Source of the DNA: Caccovicinus sp964425595
GTDB taxonomy: Bacteria; Bacillota; Clostridia; Lachnospirales; Lachnospiraceae
DNA: 64,000 nucleotides
Direction: 5' to 3'
Assembly: GCA_964425595.1 (NCBI GenBank)
Contig: CAYRMW010000001.1
Span: forward strand, 46,835-110,834
The notes below the pieces were generated by a model, which saw nothing but the letters and a program-made list of their open reading frames with translations, did not search any database and was not told where the DNA came from. This document shows, one piece after another, positions 8,605 to 18,915 of this stretch (position 1 is its first letter; each line of letters begins with the position of its first letter). A program made the translations under genes and the position numbers.

Positions 8605-9429
8605 TTACGGGGCCACCTTGGTTACGACTTCGTCAAAATCCTTGCGGGCCGTCGCAGCCGTTACCTCATCCGCCGCCAAAGACGTGTCTTCGATACCGAC
8701 GAGCAGGACCGCGACGGCACTCTGGTCATCCGGAATGCCAAGCAATTCGCGAAAAGTCTCCTGATTGTCTCCGTTCAGCGCCATGGTGGGCGAAGAAATG
8801 ATCTTCGTCCCATAACCCAGAAGCTGCGCCTCTGCGGACATATTCTGGCAGGCAAGACCGGCGTCAAACTCACCGCCCTCACCGCAGGAGATCACGATCG
8901 CTAACGGCGCGTCGGTGATCCCGGCCTTGGCCACTCCGCCGGAAGTGGAGGGCTGCGGCGCGGTGGACAACTCCGCATCATCCGACGCTTCCCCGTCCTC
9001 ATCACCGGCGTCCTCATCCAAAGGGGCTGCCGCGCCCGGTCCGCCGCCCATGCCGTCCGCGATCTGCTGCAGAACATCGGCATCGGTAACTGCGGTAAAG
9101 TGCCAGTTCTGGCCGTTCATCGCGCTGGGCGCGTTGATCCCGGCATAAAGGATCTTGTCCATATCCTCCTCCGGCACGGCATCGTCAGTGAATGCCTGTA
9201 CGGTCGGAATGTCTTCAACCAGCGCAGCAGCAGCGGCCATCCCGTCATCCGACGCCTCGCCGACCTCTTCCTCTTCCTCTTCCGTTTCCTCCGTCTCTTC
9301 CACGGTCTCCGCAGCCACCGTCGTTTCCTCTGCGGTCTCCGTTGATGTCTGGCTTCCGCAGCCGGAAAGCATAATCGCGAGCAGTACTGCGGACACCATA
9401 GCAGTCATCGTCTGTTTCTTCCGAGTCAT
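8605..9429 (-). CDS. Nitroreductase-family lipoprotein with acidic linkers
   Basis: A 274-residue predicted lipoprotein. The ATG at 9429 has a GGAGGAG site; the longer open frame to 9522 is rejected because the signal peptide starts at MTRKKQ. The lipobox is LSGC around residue 22, followed by a Thr/Glu-rich acidic tether. The C-terminal half has the nitroreductase flavin-binding signature INAPSAMNGQNWHF and a late region (SAEAQLLGYGTKIISSP) typical of the fold. A second acidic, Ser-rich insertion interrupts the domain. It would be anchored outside the membrane with FMN and an unknown acceptor. The substrate cannot be told from sequence. Confidence 0.8.
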   Translation of the reverse strand: MTRKKQTMTAMVSAVLLAIMLSGCGSQTSTETAEETTVAAETVEETEETEEEEEEVGEASDDGMAAAAALVEDIPTVQAFTDDAVPEEDMDKILYAGINAPSAMNGQNWHFTAVTDADVLQQIADGMGGGPGAAAPLDEDAGDEDGEASDDAELSTAPQPSTSGGVAKAGITDAPLAIVISCGEGGEFDAGLACQNMSAEAQLLGYGTKIISSPTMALNGDNQETFRELLGIPDDQSAVAVLLVGIEDTSLAADEVTAATARKDFDEVVTKVAP

Positions 9430-9527
9430 CTCAATCTCCTCCTTGATGTCGTCATGAAAGCGGTCAATATACGCCGCATCATCCATCCACTGAGCAGGGG
9501 AACCTCCTGTGCAGCCTAACACCCTTT

Positions 9528-9559
9528 ATTGTAGAGCAGAAAGCTAAAGACAGCCTAAA
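9528..9559 (-). promoter_or_regulatory. Promoter with OmpR/PhoB-like direct repeats
   Basis: On the minus strand TTTAG repeats 11 bases apart (9559-9555 and 9548-9544) end 10 bases before TACAAT (9533-9528), and no -35 hexamer is present. That spacing is typical of promoters activated by OmpR/PhoB-type response regulators. It precedes the lipoprotein gene. The repeat is short, so chance is possible. Confidence 0.35.
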
Positions 9560-9591
9560 GGCAAGGAAGTTTGTTTCGGATTCACCCGATC

Positions 9592-10395
9592 TCATTCGTC
9601 TTCCGGACGCGCGTCCTCACCGAGCAGCTTACGATAGATTTGTTCGTCTCTCTCCGTAAAGACATTAAAAATCACATGCTGAATGGAGCTGTCCGTCTTC
9701 AGAAAACGCCTGACCGTCCTGATCGCGATCCTGGCCGCCTGCTCCTGCGGAAAATGGAAAACGCCGGTTGAAATGCAGCAGAAAGCGATGGATCGGATCC
9801 CGTTCGCCGCGGCAAGCTCCAGGCAGGACCGATAACAGCTTTCCAGGAGATCGCAATCCTCTTCGTGAAGCGCCCCTGAAACGATCGGGCCAACCGTATG
9901 CAGCACATATTGGCAGGGGAGATTGTAGGCAGGCGTGATCTTCGCCGTTCCCGTCTCCTCCTCATGCCCCTGCGCCTGCATGATCTCGCTGCACCTGATC
10001 CGAAGCTCAACGCCGGAAAACGAGTGAATCACGTTGTCGATGCAGGAATGGCAGGGCTGCCAGCACCCCAACAGGGCGCTGTTTGCCGCATTGACGATCG
10101 CGTCGCAGCACAGCGTCGTGATATCTCCCCGCCATAGCGTTATCCTGCGATCGCTCTTTACCCTCGGCAGAGCATCGGCCGATATGATGCCTCGTAGTCT
10201 GCTCATTTCCGAAAGGTATTCATCCTGAACTTTTAGAAAATCGCCCGCGGCCGGATACGGCGGACGAACATTAAATAACGAACGTAAAAGCCGCCATTGT
10301 TCATCCTCGCCATCCGGGATAGCAAGGCCCTTATACTGGGGCATCTCCTGCTGCAGCGCCCGGATGAGATAGATCCGTCTTTCCTCCTGTGTCAT
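9592..10395 (-). CDS. Zinc-type macrodomain protein, probable protein-ADP-ribose hydrolase
   Basis: A 267-residue protein with a macrodomain from about residue 85: GDITTLCCDAIVNAANSALL binds ADP-ribose, followed by GCWQPCHSCIDNVIHSFSG, whose Cys and His residues match the zinc site of zinc-containing macrodomains. The 80-residue N-terminal extension is also seen in that class. Those enzymes remove ADP-ribose from proteins, and in some Firmicutes reverse SirTM modification. No SirTM sirtuin or lipoate-carrier gene is nearby, so the target is open. Start ATG with GGGAGGTG. It is probably expressed with the gene upstream, though a 175-base gap with hairpin-forming sequence separates them. Confidence 0.85.
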   Translation of the reverse strand: MTQEERRIYLIRALQQEMPQYKGLAIPDGEDEQWRLLRSLFNVRPPYPAAGDFLKVQDEYLSEMSRLRGIISADALPRVKSDRRITLWRGDITTLCCDAIVNAANSALLGCWQPCHSCIDNVIHSFSGVELRIRCSEIMQAQGHEEETGTAKITPAYNLPCQYVLHTVGPIVSGALHEEDCDLLESCYRSCLELAAANGIRSIAFCCISTGVFHFPQEQAARIAIRTVRRFLKTDSSIQHVIFNVFTERDEQIYRKLLGEDARPEDE

Positions 10396-10570
10396 GTCTT
10401 CACCTCCCGATCCGGCTTCTGGTGATACCCGGCCATGATCTCAGCCGGGGTGATCTCCTGCATTTTTTCTCTGCGCCGCTTTGCACTTCCCGGCAGCCGT
10501 CTGCCGGAACCAGTGAATCATTCATGCGTCTGTCGTACCCGACCGCCGGACGATGCATCCCGTTCATGGT

Positions 10571-11170
10571 TCACTGCCCCGGGTATTCGATGATGTATCG
10601 TTCATACGCGTTGACCACCGTCGTATCTTTGTAGTGGTCCAGACGCTTAAAGCTGCTGCCGTAGGTAGCATGGATATGGCCGTGGACAAAAAACTTCGGC
10701 CTGTACCTGTCCATCAGTTTCAGGAAGCTTTTAAAGCCCCGGTGGGGAAGGTCTTCCATATCATTCAGCCCGAAAGCCGGCGCGTGGGTCATCAGGATGT
10801 CAAAGCCTCCGTTGCGAAAGAGCTTCCAGGACAGACGGAGGATCCGCTTGTGCATGGCTCTCTCGGTATACTGATTTTCCGCCTTGGGAATGTACTGCAT
10901 GGAACCGCCCAGCCCGAGGATCCGTACGCCCTTGTACACGTAGATATCATCCTCCACGCAGATGCATCCGTTCATGGCATGTTCCTCATAGTGATCGTGA
11001 TTGCCGCATACGTACAGAACCGGCGCGTGAGACATGGTTACCAGGAAGGACAGGTAGCCGGCCTTCAGATCGCCGCAGGCCAGGATCAGGTCGATGTCAT
11101 CCAGCATCCCCGGCTTGTAATAATCATATAGAAACTTGGACTCTTCATCCGCTACTACCAGAATCTTCAT
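10571..11170 (-). CDS. Calcineurin-like metallophosphoesterase
   Basis: A 199-residue cytosolic phosphoesterase. The dimetal ligands are visible in order: ACGD near residue 33, GNHDH near 57, TH near 128 and GHIH near 163; the usual first DxH at the N terminus is altered to ADE. Its start overlaps the end of the upstream PnrA-like gene by 26 bases, so the two are probably translationally coupled. Substrate unknown; a nucleotide or phosphodiester is possible given the neighbour's family, but that is inference. Confidence 0.82.
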   Translation of the reverse strand: MKILVVADEESKFLYDYYKPGMLDDIDLILACGDLKAGYLSFLVTMSHAPVLYVCGNHDHYEEHAMNGCICVEDDIYVYKGVRILGLGGSMQYIPKAENQYTERAMHKRILRLSWKLFRNGGFDILMTHAPAFGLNDMEDLPHRGFKSFLKLMDRYRPKFFVHGHIHATYGSSFKRLDHYKDTTVVNAYERYIIEYPGQ

Positions 11171-13118
11171 CGCTGCTTACTGCCGCCTCCGTATTCTCAT
11201 CCAATTTAATCCCCTGAAGACGTACCAGATCCTGGCCTTCTTCCGTCAACTCTTTCTCGGCGGGAACAGAACCGTGCACATTCTCCGCCAGCCAGTTCAT
11301 GGTCACGATCTCCTCCGGAGACAGCTTCTTGTTCTCACTGCAACGCAGGACACCGTCTCTTGAGTATACGTCGCACTCAAAAGGCTGGAAGCTCCCTGAC
11401 CGAATGGAACTTTTCAGGAAGGTGATCAGCCGCCGCGTCCCCCTCGGAAGGTTCTGGGAACAGATCACATCGATCACGTCCGCCGACATGCCCCACCAGT
11501 AATTGACCGCCTGCTTCCCCTTGGTATCCAGCGTATTCCACCCGCCCATGCGTATGATCTTTACCATGCGCGCGTAAAATTTCCCCCAGTCACAGATCGG
11601 CGTCGCCAGCGTGGCATAGCTGCCGTCCTCTTCCTTATGAAACAGACCAAATTCCCTCGAAGGGGAATTCGGCGTGATCATATCGTCTGCGGAAATATAG
11701 CCGATCCCGTCGTTCTGAAACTCCTCCAGGGGGCTGCTGCCCCTGACACATTTCCATTTCAGGAAAACTTCAGCCCTGGGATTGATCATCCTGGCGCCGA
11801 TAGCAAACGAGTTGACATTCGCTAACGAACCATAGATCGGGTAATCGGCGATATACCCGAGTCTTCCGCTCTGGTCCATCGCCGCCGCGATGGCTCCCAT
11901 CAGGAACTTGGCCTCATGCATCCTCCGGTAATAGGTCCGCACCGAAGAGTAGGAGGTGTTGACATTGCAGTTTAAGATCTTCACCTCCGGGTGCTGCACC
12001 GCCGCCTTGACGCTGGACTGGATCATCCTCGGCGTCGTCGTAAAGATAATGTCGCTTCCCGCCTCGATCGCCATATCGATCGCCTGTCGGATCTCTTCCT
12101 CTGTATCCGCATGGGAAAAGCAGGCCGTCTCGATTTCGTCCGTGAACGTCTGCTCAAGATAGAGGCGTCCCAGCTCATGGCCGTAGGTCCAGCTGGAGGT
12201 TTCCGGCGTCTTCTCATAAATAAAGGAGAGCTTCAGATGCTCCGCCTCCCCGCTTCCCGGCAGGAAAAGGTTGATCAGGTTCCTGGAGGGCTGCTTCACC
12301 TCTTCCGGCTGCTCCACCAGGGCCACCCTTCCCCCCTGCCCCTTTAGGACCAGTTCATTCCAGATCTTTCCCAGATCCTCCCGGATCTCGCCCTCGGTCT
12401 TTTCCCTGACGGTCTCATAACCGAAGATCTCCGCGTAGATCAGGAAGGCGTCCGAGCAGGTAAGACCGATGGCGCTGCCGCCCTTCTCCTCAAAAACCTT
12501 GGAAAACCGCTCATATACCGCATTAAAGTAGAGGCGCGTGTCGTCATCCCATACCTGGCCCGGTTCCTTCCCCATGACCTCCAGGAGGCGCTTATAGCCG
12601 CCTTCCCGGCTGAACCACACATCGCAGTTAAAGGATACCTGGTAAAAATCCAGAAATTCGTAATACAGCTTATTCTCTTTATCGTCCGTCCGCCTGGGCA
12701 GGAGCCGGGTAACGATGCCGGGAATACTGAACGCATTCAGATACTTCAGCACGCTTACCCGCTTGTTTCCCTCCTGCACATAATACTGATTCATGAATTC
12801 ATAGGCAATGATGGGATCGCGGATGCCGTCTTTAAGCTGATGATCATAAAGAGACGACCACTTCGCGCTAAACTCCGTTTTCCCCGGAAGCAGGGGCATA
12901 AAATTGCCTGCAAAGGCATTGGTCCTCCCCCTGGTCACGGTCCCCACGATCTTCTTTAACGGAATATCCACCAGACCAACATTCACTTCCGAAACGATAT
13001 CCGTATACGAAAGGATATCATCCAGCACCGGCAGATAAGGATGCTCGCCCTTCATCAACGAAGCCTGATACTGCTTCCTGCCCAGCCTCAGCGCCCGATC
13101 ATAATCATACAGTGCCAT
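11145..13118 (-). CDS. Cytosolic BMP/PnrA-like binding protein with ParB-like N-terminal domain
   Basis: A 657-residue protein with no signal peptide, lipobox or membrane segment. Residues about 48-128 resemble a ParB/sulfiredoxin-type fold, ending in YYVQEGNKRVSVLKYL, the place of the ParB GxxR box. Residues about 280-560 resemble the periplasmic-binding fold of the BMP/PnrA family, which usually binds nucleosides outside the cell (for example DIIFTTTPRMIQSSVKAA and GRLGYIADYPIYGS). The C-terminal 40 residues are acidic and probably disordered. Start ATG with GGGAGGT. It overlaps the downstream phosphoesterase. A cytosolic sensor or an enzyme is likelier than a transporter subunit. Confidence 0.72.
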   Translation of the reverse strand: MALYDYDRALRLGRKQYQASLMKGEHPYLPVLDDILSYTDIVSEVNVGLVDIPLKKIVGTVTRGRTNAFAGNFMPLLPGKTEFSAKWSSLYDHQLKDGIRDPIIAYEFMNQYYVQEGNKRVSVLKYLNAFSIPGIVTRLLPRRTDDKENKLYYEFLDFYQVSFNCDVWFSREGGYKRLLEVMGKEPGQVWDDDTRLYFNAVYERFSKVFEEKGGSAIGLTCSDAFLIYAEIFGYETVREKTEGEIREDLGKIWNELVLKGQGGRVALVEQPEEVKQPSRNLINLFLPGSGEAEHLKLSFIYEKTPETSSWTYGHELGRLYLEQTFTDEIETACFSHADTEEEIRQAIDMAIEAGSDIIFTTTPRMIQSSVKAAVQHPEVKILNCNVNTSYSSVRTYYRRMHEAKFLMGAIAAAMDQSGRLGYIADYPIYGSLANVNSFAIGARMINPRAEVFLKWKCVRGSSPLEEFQNDGIGYISADDMITPNSPSREFGLFHKEEDGSYATLATPICDWGKFYARMVKIIRMGGWNTLDTKGKQAVNYWWGMSADVIDVICSQNLPRGTRRLITFLKSSIRSGSFQPFECDVYSRDGVLRCSENKKLSPEEIVTMNWLAENVHGSVPAEKELTEEGQDLVRLQGIKLDENTEAAVSSDEDSGSSG

Positions 13119-13165
13119 AAGCTCTACCTCCCCTCGCAGCCGTGAAGCCTGCGGCGCATGCCGGT

Positions 13166-14395
13166 TTACTCGCTGTAAATTCCCTTTGACTTGACTAATT
13201 TCGGCCGGTATCCGGCCTCATTCAGCGCGGCAACGATCGCATTCTTATGCTCCGTGCCGAAGGCCTCCATGGTGATCCGCAGTTCCACCGCAGCGTTCCG
13301 GTTAATGCTGATGAACTGATTATGCTCCAGCTTGATGACGTTGCCCTGTTCTTTTGCCAGAAGCGCTGAGACTGCCGCCAACTCGCCGGGTTTGTCCGGA
13401 AGAAGGACCGATACCGTAAACACCCGGTCTCTCTGGATCAGGCCGTGCTGGATCACCGAAGCCATGGTGATGACGTCCATGTTGCCGCCGCTTAGGATGG
13501 ACACGATCTTTTTCTTTTGCACGTTCAGGTGCTTTAAGGCCGCCACCGTAAGCAGGCCGGAATTCTCCACGATCATCTTGTGGTTCTCCACCATGTCCAG
13601 GAAAGCCACGATCAGCTCGGCATCCTCAACGGTAATGATCTCATCCACGTTCTCCCGGATATAGGGGAACAGCTTCTCACCCGGACGCTTGACCGCGGTT
13701 CCATCGGCAATGGTGTTGACCGACGGAAGACTGACCACTTCGCCTGCCTTCAGGGATGCCTGCATACATGCCGCTCCTGCCGGCTCCACGCCGATGACCT
13801 TGATCTTCGGATTCAGGAACTTGGCCAGGACCGACACGCCGGTGCAGAGGCCGCCTCCGCCGATGGGGACCAGGATATAGTCCACGGTCGGAAGCTCCTT
13901 GATGATCTCCATGGAAATGGTCCCCTGGCCGGTCGCGACGGTCAGATCATCGAAAGGATGCACGAAAGTGTAGCCCTTTTCCTCGGCCAGCTTGTACGCA
14001 TAATTGCACGCTTCATCGAATACGTCGCCCTCGAGGATCACCTCCGCGCCGTAGCTTTTGGTACGGTTGACCTTCATTAACGGCGTCGTGGTCGGCATCA
14101 CCACCACAGCCTTCACCCCGGCCAGATGTGCCGCGTAGGCCACGCCCTGCGCATGGTTTCCCGCCGATGCCGTGATCAACCCCCTGGACCGTTCTTCCTG
14201 CGAGAGCGTGCTGATCTTATAGTAAGCGCCGCGCACCTTGTAGGCGCCGGTATACTGCATGTTTTCCGGCTTAAAATAAACCCGGTTTCCCGTCTGCGCG
14301 GAAAAATACTCGCTGTAAACCAGCTTGGTCTCCAGGGTCACCTGGCGGACCACCTCCGAAGCTTCCTCAAATTTCTCCAATGTCAGTTCGTCCAT
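13166..14395 (-). CDS. ilvA: Threonine ammonia-lyase with one C-terminal ACT domain
   Basis: Converts threonine to 2-oxobutanoate and ammonia with pyridoxal phosphate, feeding isoleucine synthesis or threonine breakdown. The 409-residue protein carries the PLP lysine in YTGAYKVRGAYYK (about residue 53), the phosphate-binding glycine loop PIGGGGL (about 180) and an ACT domain from about residue 330. This is the medium-length form common in Firmicutes, so anabolic and catabolic roles cannot be told apart. It lies 18 bases downstream of ftsY on the same strand and has its own GGAGGAAA site. No T-box leader was seen. Confidence 0.93.
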   Translation of the reverse strand: MDELTLEKFEEASEVVRQVTLETKLVYSEYFSAQTGNRVYFKPENMQYTGAYKVRGAYYKISTLSQEERSRGLITASAGNHAQGVAYAAHLAGVKAVVVMPTTTPLMKVNRTKSYGAEVILEGDVFDEACNYAYKLAEEKGYTFVHPFDDLTVATGQGTISMEIIKELPTVDYILVPIGGGGLCTGVSVLAKFLNPKIKVIGVEPAGAACMQASLKAGEVVSLPSVNTIADGTAVKRPGEKLFPYIRENVDEIITVEDAELIVAFLDMVENHKMIVENSGLLTVAALKHLNVQKKKIVSILSGGNMDVITMASVIQHGLIQRDRVFTVSVLLPDKPGELAAVSALLAKEQGNVIKLEHNQFISINRNAAVELRITMEAFGTEHKNAIVAALNEAGYRPKLVKSKGIYSE

Positions 14396-14413
14396 TACCG
14401 TTTCCTCCTAAGT

Positions 14414-15352
14414 TCACTCATCCTGCTTTACGTGGAACAGCGCGTTTACGAAATCGTTCGCGTCAAACTTCTGCAGATCGTCGATCTTCTCGCCGATCCC
14501 CACATATTTAACCGGGATCCCCAGCTCCGACTGGATGGCTACGGCAATCCCTCCCTTAGCCGTCCCATCCAGTTTGGTCAGGATGATCCCCGTGATATCC
14601 GCCACTTCCATAAACTGCCTGGCCTGGGCCATGGCGTTCTGTCCGGTGGTCCCGTCCAGGACCACCAGCGTCTCCCGGTAAGCCTCCGGGTATTCCCTGT
14701 CGATGATCCGGTTGATCTTTTTTAATTCCTCCATCAGGTTCTTTTTATTATGCAGGCGGCCCGCCGTATCGCAGATCAGCACGTCCGCCCGGCGGGACTT
14801 AGCCGCCCGGACCGCGTCGTAGACCACAGCAGCCGGATCCGATCCTTCCTGCTGGGCGATGATCTCCACGCCGGCCCGGTTCGCCCACTCGGTCAACTGC
14901 TCGATCGCCGCCGCCCGGAAGGTATCCGCTGCCGCCAGCATGACCTTTCTGCCCTGGTCTTTAAGCTGACCGGCAAGCTTTCCCACCGAGGTGGTCTTTC
15001 CCACGCCGTTTACGCCGATCACCAGTACCACCGAAGTGCGGTTTTCGAATTCATACGCGTTCTCGCCCAGATTCATCTGCTCCTTGATGCTTTCGATCAG
15101 GACTTCCTTGCACTGGGCCGGTTCCTTGATGTGCTGCTCCTTCACCTTACGGCGCAGGTCCTCCACGATGGCCATGGTCGCCTGGATCCCCAGATCGCCC
15201 ATGATCAGCGTCTCCTCGATCTCCTCGTAAAAGTCATCATCGATCGCCGAAAATCCGCTGAAAATCGAGTCAATGCCGGATACGATGTTATTTCTGGTCT
15301 TGGCCAGCCCTTCTACCAGGCGTCCGAAAAATCCCTTCTTTCCCCCGCTCAT
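14414..15352 (-). CDS. ftsY: Signal recognition particle receptor FtsY
   Basis: The SRP receptor GTPase that brings ribosome-nascent chain complexes to the membrane. About 312 residues: a short N-terminal region, the helical N domain, then the G domain with GVNGVGKTTS, DTFRAAA, DTAGR and TKLDGTAKGG. The long acidic A domain of E. coli FtsY is absent, as is usual in Gram-positives. The frame opens at an ATG at 15358, but GGAGG directly abuts it; the ATG at 15352 has a proper six-base spacing. It follows smc closely, as in many Firmicutes. Confidence 0.95.
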   Translation of the reverse strand: MSGGKKGFFGRLVEGLAKTRNNIVSGIDSIFSGFSAIDDDFYEEIEETLIMGDLGIQATMAIVEDLRRKVKEQHIKEPAQCKEVLIESIKEQMNLGENAYEFENRTSVVLVIGVNGVGKTTSVGKLAGQLKDQGRKVMLAAADTFRAAAIEQLTEWANRAGVEIIAQQEGSDPAAVVYDAVRAAKSRRADVLICDTAGRLHNKKNLMEELKKINRIIDREYPEAYRETLVVLDGTTGQNAMAQARQFMEVADITGIILTKLDGTAKGGIAVAIQSELGIPVKYVGIGEKIDDLQKFDANDFVNALFHVKQDE

Positions 15353-15364
15353 ACTCATCCTCCT

Positions 15365-18300
15365 TTATTTGTCCAGATCCGCTTCAATCAGATTTACGGA
15401 TACCAGGGTAGAAACCCCCTTCTCCTGCATGGTGATCCCGTACAGCCGGTCCGAGGCCACCATGGTGCCGCGGCGATGCGTGATCACGATAAACTGCGTG
15501 TTGTTCGTCAACTTGTGCAGATAACCGGCAAAGCGGTCCACATTGGAATCATCCAGCGCCGCCTCAATCTCGTCCAGCAGACAAAACGGCGACGGTTTTA
15601 AGTTCTGAATCGCAAACAGGAGCGCGATGGCTGTCAGGGCCTTCTCGCCGCCGGAAAGCTGCATCATGTTCTGCAGCTTCTTCCCCGGCGGCTGGGAGAT
15701 GATCTGGATCCCGGCTTCCAGGATATCCTCCTCTTCCATCAGTTCCAGCGTACCCCGGCCGCCGCCGAACAGCTCCCGGAATACCTTGTCAAATTCCCGG
15801 CGGATCTTTCCGAACTGCTCCGTAAACTGCCTGCGCATCCCCGCGTCCAGCTCCTCGATGATCTTAACAAGGGCGGCTTCCGCCTGCAGCAGGTCCTCAT
15901 GCTGTCCCTTCAGGAAAGCATAGCGTTCGGAAAGCTCCCTGTAATCTTCAATGGCGTTGACATTGACATTCCCCAGCCCGCGAATGGAGGTTTTCCGATC
16001 CTCGATCTGCTTTTTTATCTCCGGAAGAGAGACAAGACCGGCATCCCGCAGTTTTTCCGCAGTCGAGTAAGTCAGCTCATATTCGCTCCACATATAGTTT
16101 ACCTGATGTTCCAGTTTCTCGTCCAGCTTTTCTTTCTGATTTTGCAGCCGGAAAAGATCCTTGTCCAGAAGCTGTATCCGTTCCGTCAGTTCTTCACGCT
16201 GTTCAAAAAGCGCTTTCCTGCGGTTTCCGGTCTCTTCCCGCAGCGCGTCCTTTGCCGCAATCTCCTTTTCGATCTCCTCCATCTGTTTTTTTGCCCGGAG
16301 GATGGCCTCCTGCACCTGCCCGATTTCGTCCAGGCGCTGACGGATATGGACCTCTGAATCGCTGCTTCCCTGTTCCAGCCCCGCAAGCTCCTCCTTAAGC
16401 TTGCGGATCTCCTCATGGACGCGGCGGATATTATCCTCGATAAAGTTCACTTTCTGCTCGCAGCCGGCCGTCTCCAGCTGAATGGAAGACAAATCATTCG
16501 CCTCCTGCGCCCGTTCCTGCTTCTTTTTCTCAAGCTCCTCCTGCATGCGGGCGATCTCTGCCTCGATCCGGCTGTTCTGTCCGTCCAGGGCCGCAATCTG
16601 CTGCCCAAGCTCCTCTTTGCTCTCCTTCAGTTTCTCCTGCTGGTCCGCCAGCTGCCGGTATTCCCGGTCCAGATCCTGTCCGGACTCCCGGATCTCCTTC
16701 TTTCGGCCGGTGATCTGGCTGATGCTGATGGTCAGGGTATTATGTTCCAGGGAAGTCTGCTGCTGTCTGCCCCGTAGTTCTTCCAGATCCGCGCGCACTG
16801 CTTTCAGGCTTCCCTCTGCCTTCGTTAATTCCTCCTGGGCATGCTCCGCCGCCTTCGTGGTCTTCTCACAGGCCGCCTCCAGCTCTTCGATCTCCCGTTT
16901 CCTTCCCAGGAGATTGCTGCTGTTTTTAAAGGCGCCGCCGGTCATGGAGCCGCCCGGGCTTAACAGCTCGCCCTCCAGGGTCACGATCCGCAGGCTGTGC
17001 TGGTATTTTTTCGCCAGGCTGATGGCGTGATCAATGCTGTCCGCCACCACAACCCGGCCAAGCAGATGCCGGATCAGTCCCTCATACGCCGGGCGGACCC
17101 GCACCAGCTGGCTGGCCAGTCCCACCACGCCGGGCTCCGCTAAGGCCTGCTGCTGGTGAAACGTATTTTTCTTTTCCATACTGGTCAAAGGCAGGAAGGT
17201 AGCGCGCCCGTACCGGTTTTTTTTCAGATATTCGATCAGCTGCTTGGCTGTCTGCTCGGAGTCCGTGACAATATTCTGGATGCTTCCGCCAAGCGCCGTC
17301 TCCACCGCCGTCTCATACTGCCTGTCCGTGGCGATCAGATCGGCCACGACGCCATGGATCCCCCGGACCCTGTCCTTGACCTCCATCACCCGGCGGATGC
17401 TGCTGCCGTATCCTTCATACCGCTCCGCGATATTCCGCAGAGATTCCAGTTTCGTATAGCTGGTCTGGTATTCCCTCTGGCAGTCGTTCAGCTTCCGGTT
17501 CAGGCGGCGGATCTCCTCCTCCAGACGGCTTTCCCGGGTTTCCAGCTCCTGTCTTTCCTGTTCCTGCTTTTCCATCTCGGCAGTCAGCAGGCGAAGCTTT
17601 TCCTCTTCATCCTTAAGCTGCTCTTCCTGGACTGATTCATCGCTCCGGATCTTTAACAGTTTCTGACTGACCTCGCTGCGGCGCACACTGGCCTGCTCAA
17701 GAAGGGTCTCGAACCGCTGCTGCCTGGCGGTCACGTCGGCCCGCTGATTTAATGTGTCGATGATCTGTCCCTTGGCGGCGTCAACCGCCCTTTCCAGCTC
17801 CTCCAGCGCCACGTCCGTCTCCATCAGGATGATCTCCGCTTCCTTCTGCCTGGCCAGAACCTCCTGCGCCGAAGCAGAAAGCTGCCGCTTCTCTTCCCGG
17901 TATCCGGAAAGCTGTCCGTCCTTCTCCCCGATGTCCTTCTCGATGGATTCCCTGCGGCTCCGGATATGGTCCGCGTTCATCCGTTCGGTATTGATCTGTT
18001 CGTTTAAAACGTCGATCCGTCCTTCCAGGTTGCCCTTTTCGACCTTCTCCTGACTCAGCCTACCGCGGCTTTCGGTCAGTTCATCCTCCAGGCGGCGGCT
18101 TTCCGCATCCAGACGGTCATAATCCGCCCGGATCTGCTCTGCCTTACCCCGTACATCCTCCAGATCCCCGGTCACGATCTGTTCCCTGTCTGCGATGGCG
18201 TTCAGCTGGGCCTTGATATCGGCGCTTTCCAAAAGGAAGGCATTGGCGTCATATCGTTTTAATTCTTCCTTCAGCTGCAGGTACTGCCTGGCGGTTTCTG

Positions 18301-18915
18301 CCTGACGGGCCAGAGGGCCGATCTGTTTTTCCAGTTCTGCCCGGATATCGTTGATGCGGATCAGATTCTGCTTTTCATCCTCTAACTTTTTCCAGGCAAT
18401 GGCCTTGCGGCGCTTGAACTTCACGATCCCTGCGGCCTCGTCAAAAAGCTCCCGCCGCTCCTCCGGCTTTCCGCTCAGGATCTTGTCGATCTGTCCCTGC
18501 CCGATAATGGAATAGCCTTCCTTGCCGATCCCCGTATCATAAAACAGCTCGTTGACATCCTTCAGGCGGCACGGGCTTCCGTTGATCCGGTATTCACTCT
18601 CACCGGAGCGGTACAGGCGCCGGGAGACCGTCACCTGGTCATAGTCGATGCTCAGCTGATGATCGCTGTTATCCAGCGTGATAGCCACGTAGGCAAAGCC
18701 CTGCGGCTTTCGAAGCTCCGTCCCGGAAAAGATCACGTCCTGCATGGAACCGCCGCGCAGCTGCTTCACTCTCTGCTCACCAAGCACCCAGCGGACCGCG
18801 TCCGCCACATTGCTCTTTCCGCTGCCGTTTGGTCCTACAATGCCCGTAATGCCGTTGTGGAACTCGAAAACGATCTTATTGGCAAACGACTTAAATCCCT
18901 GGATCTCTATACTTT

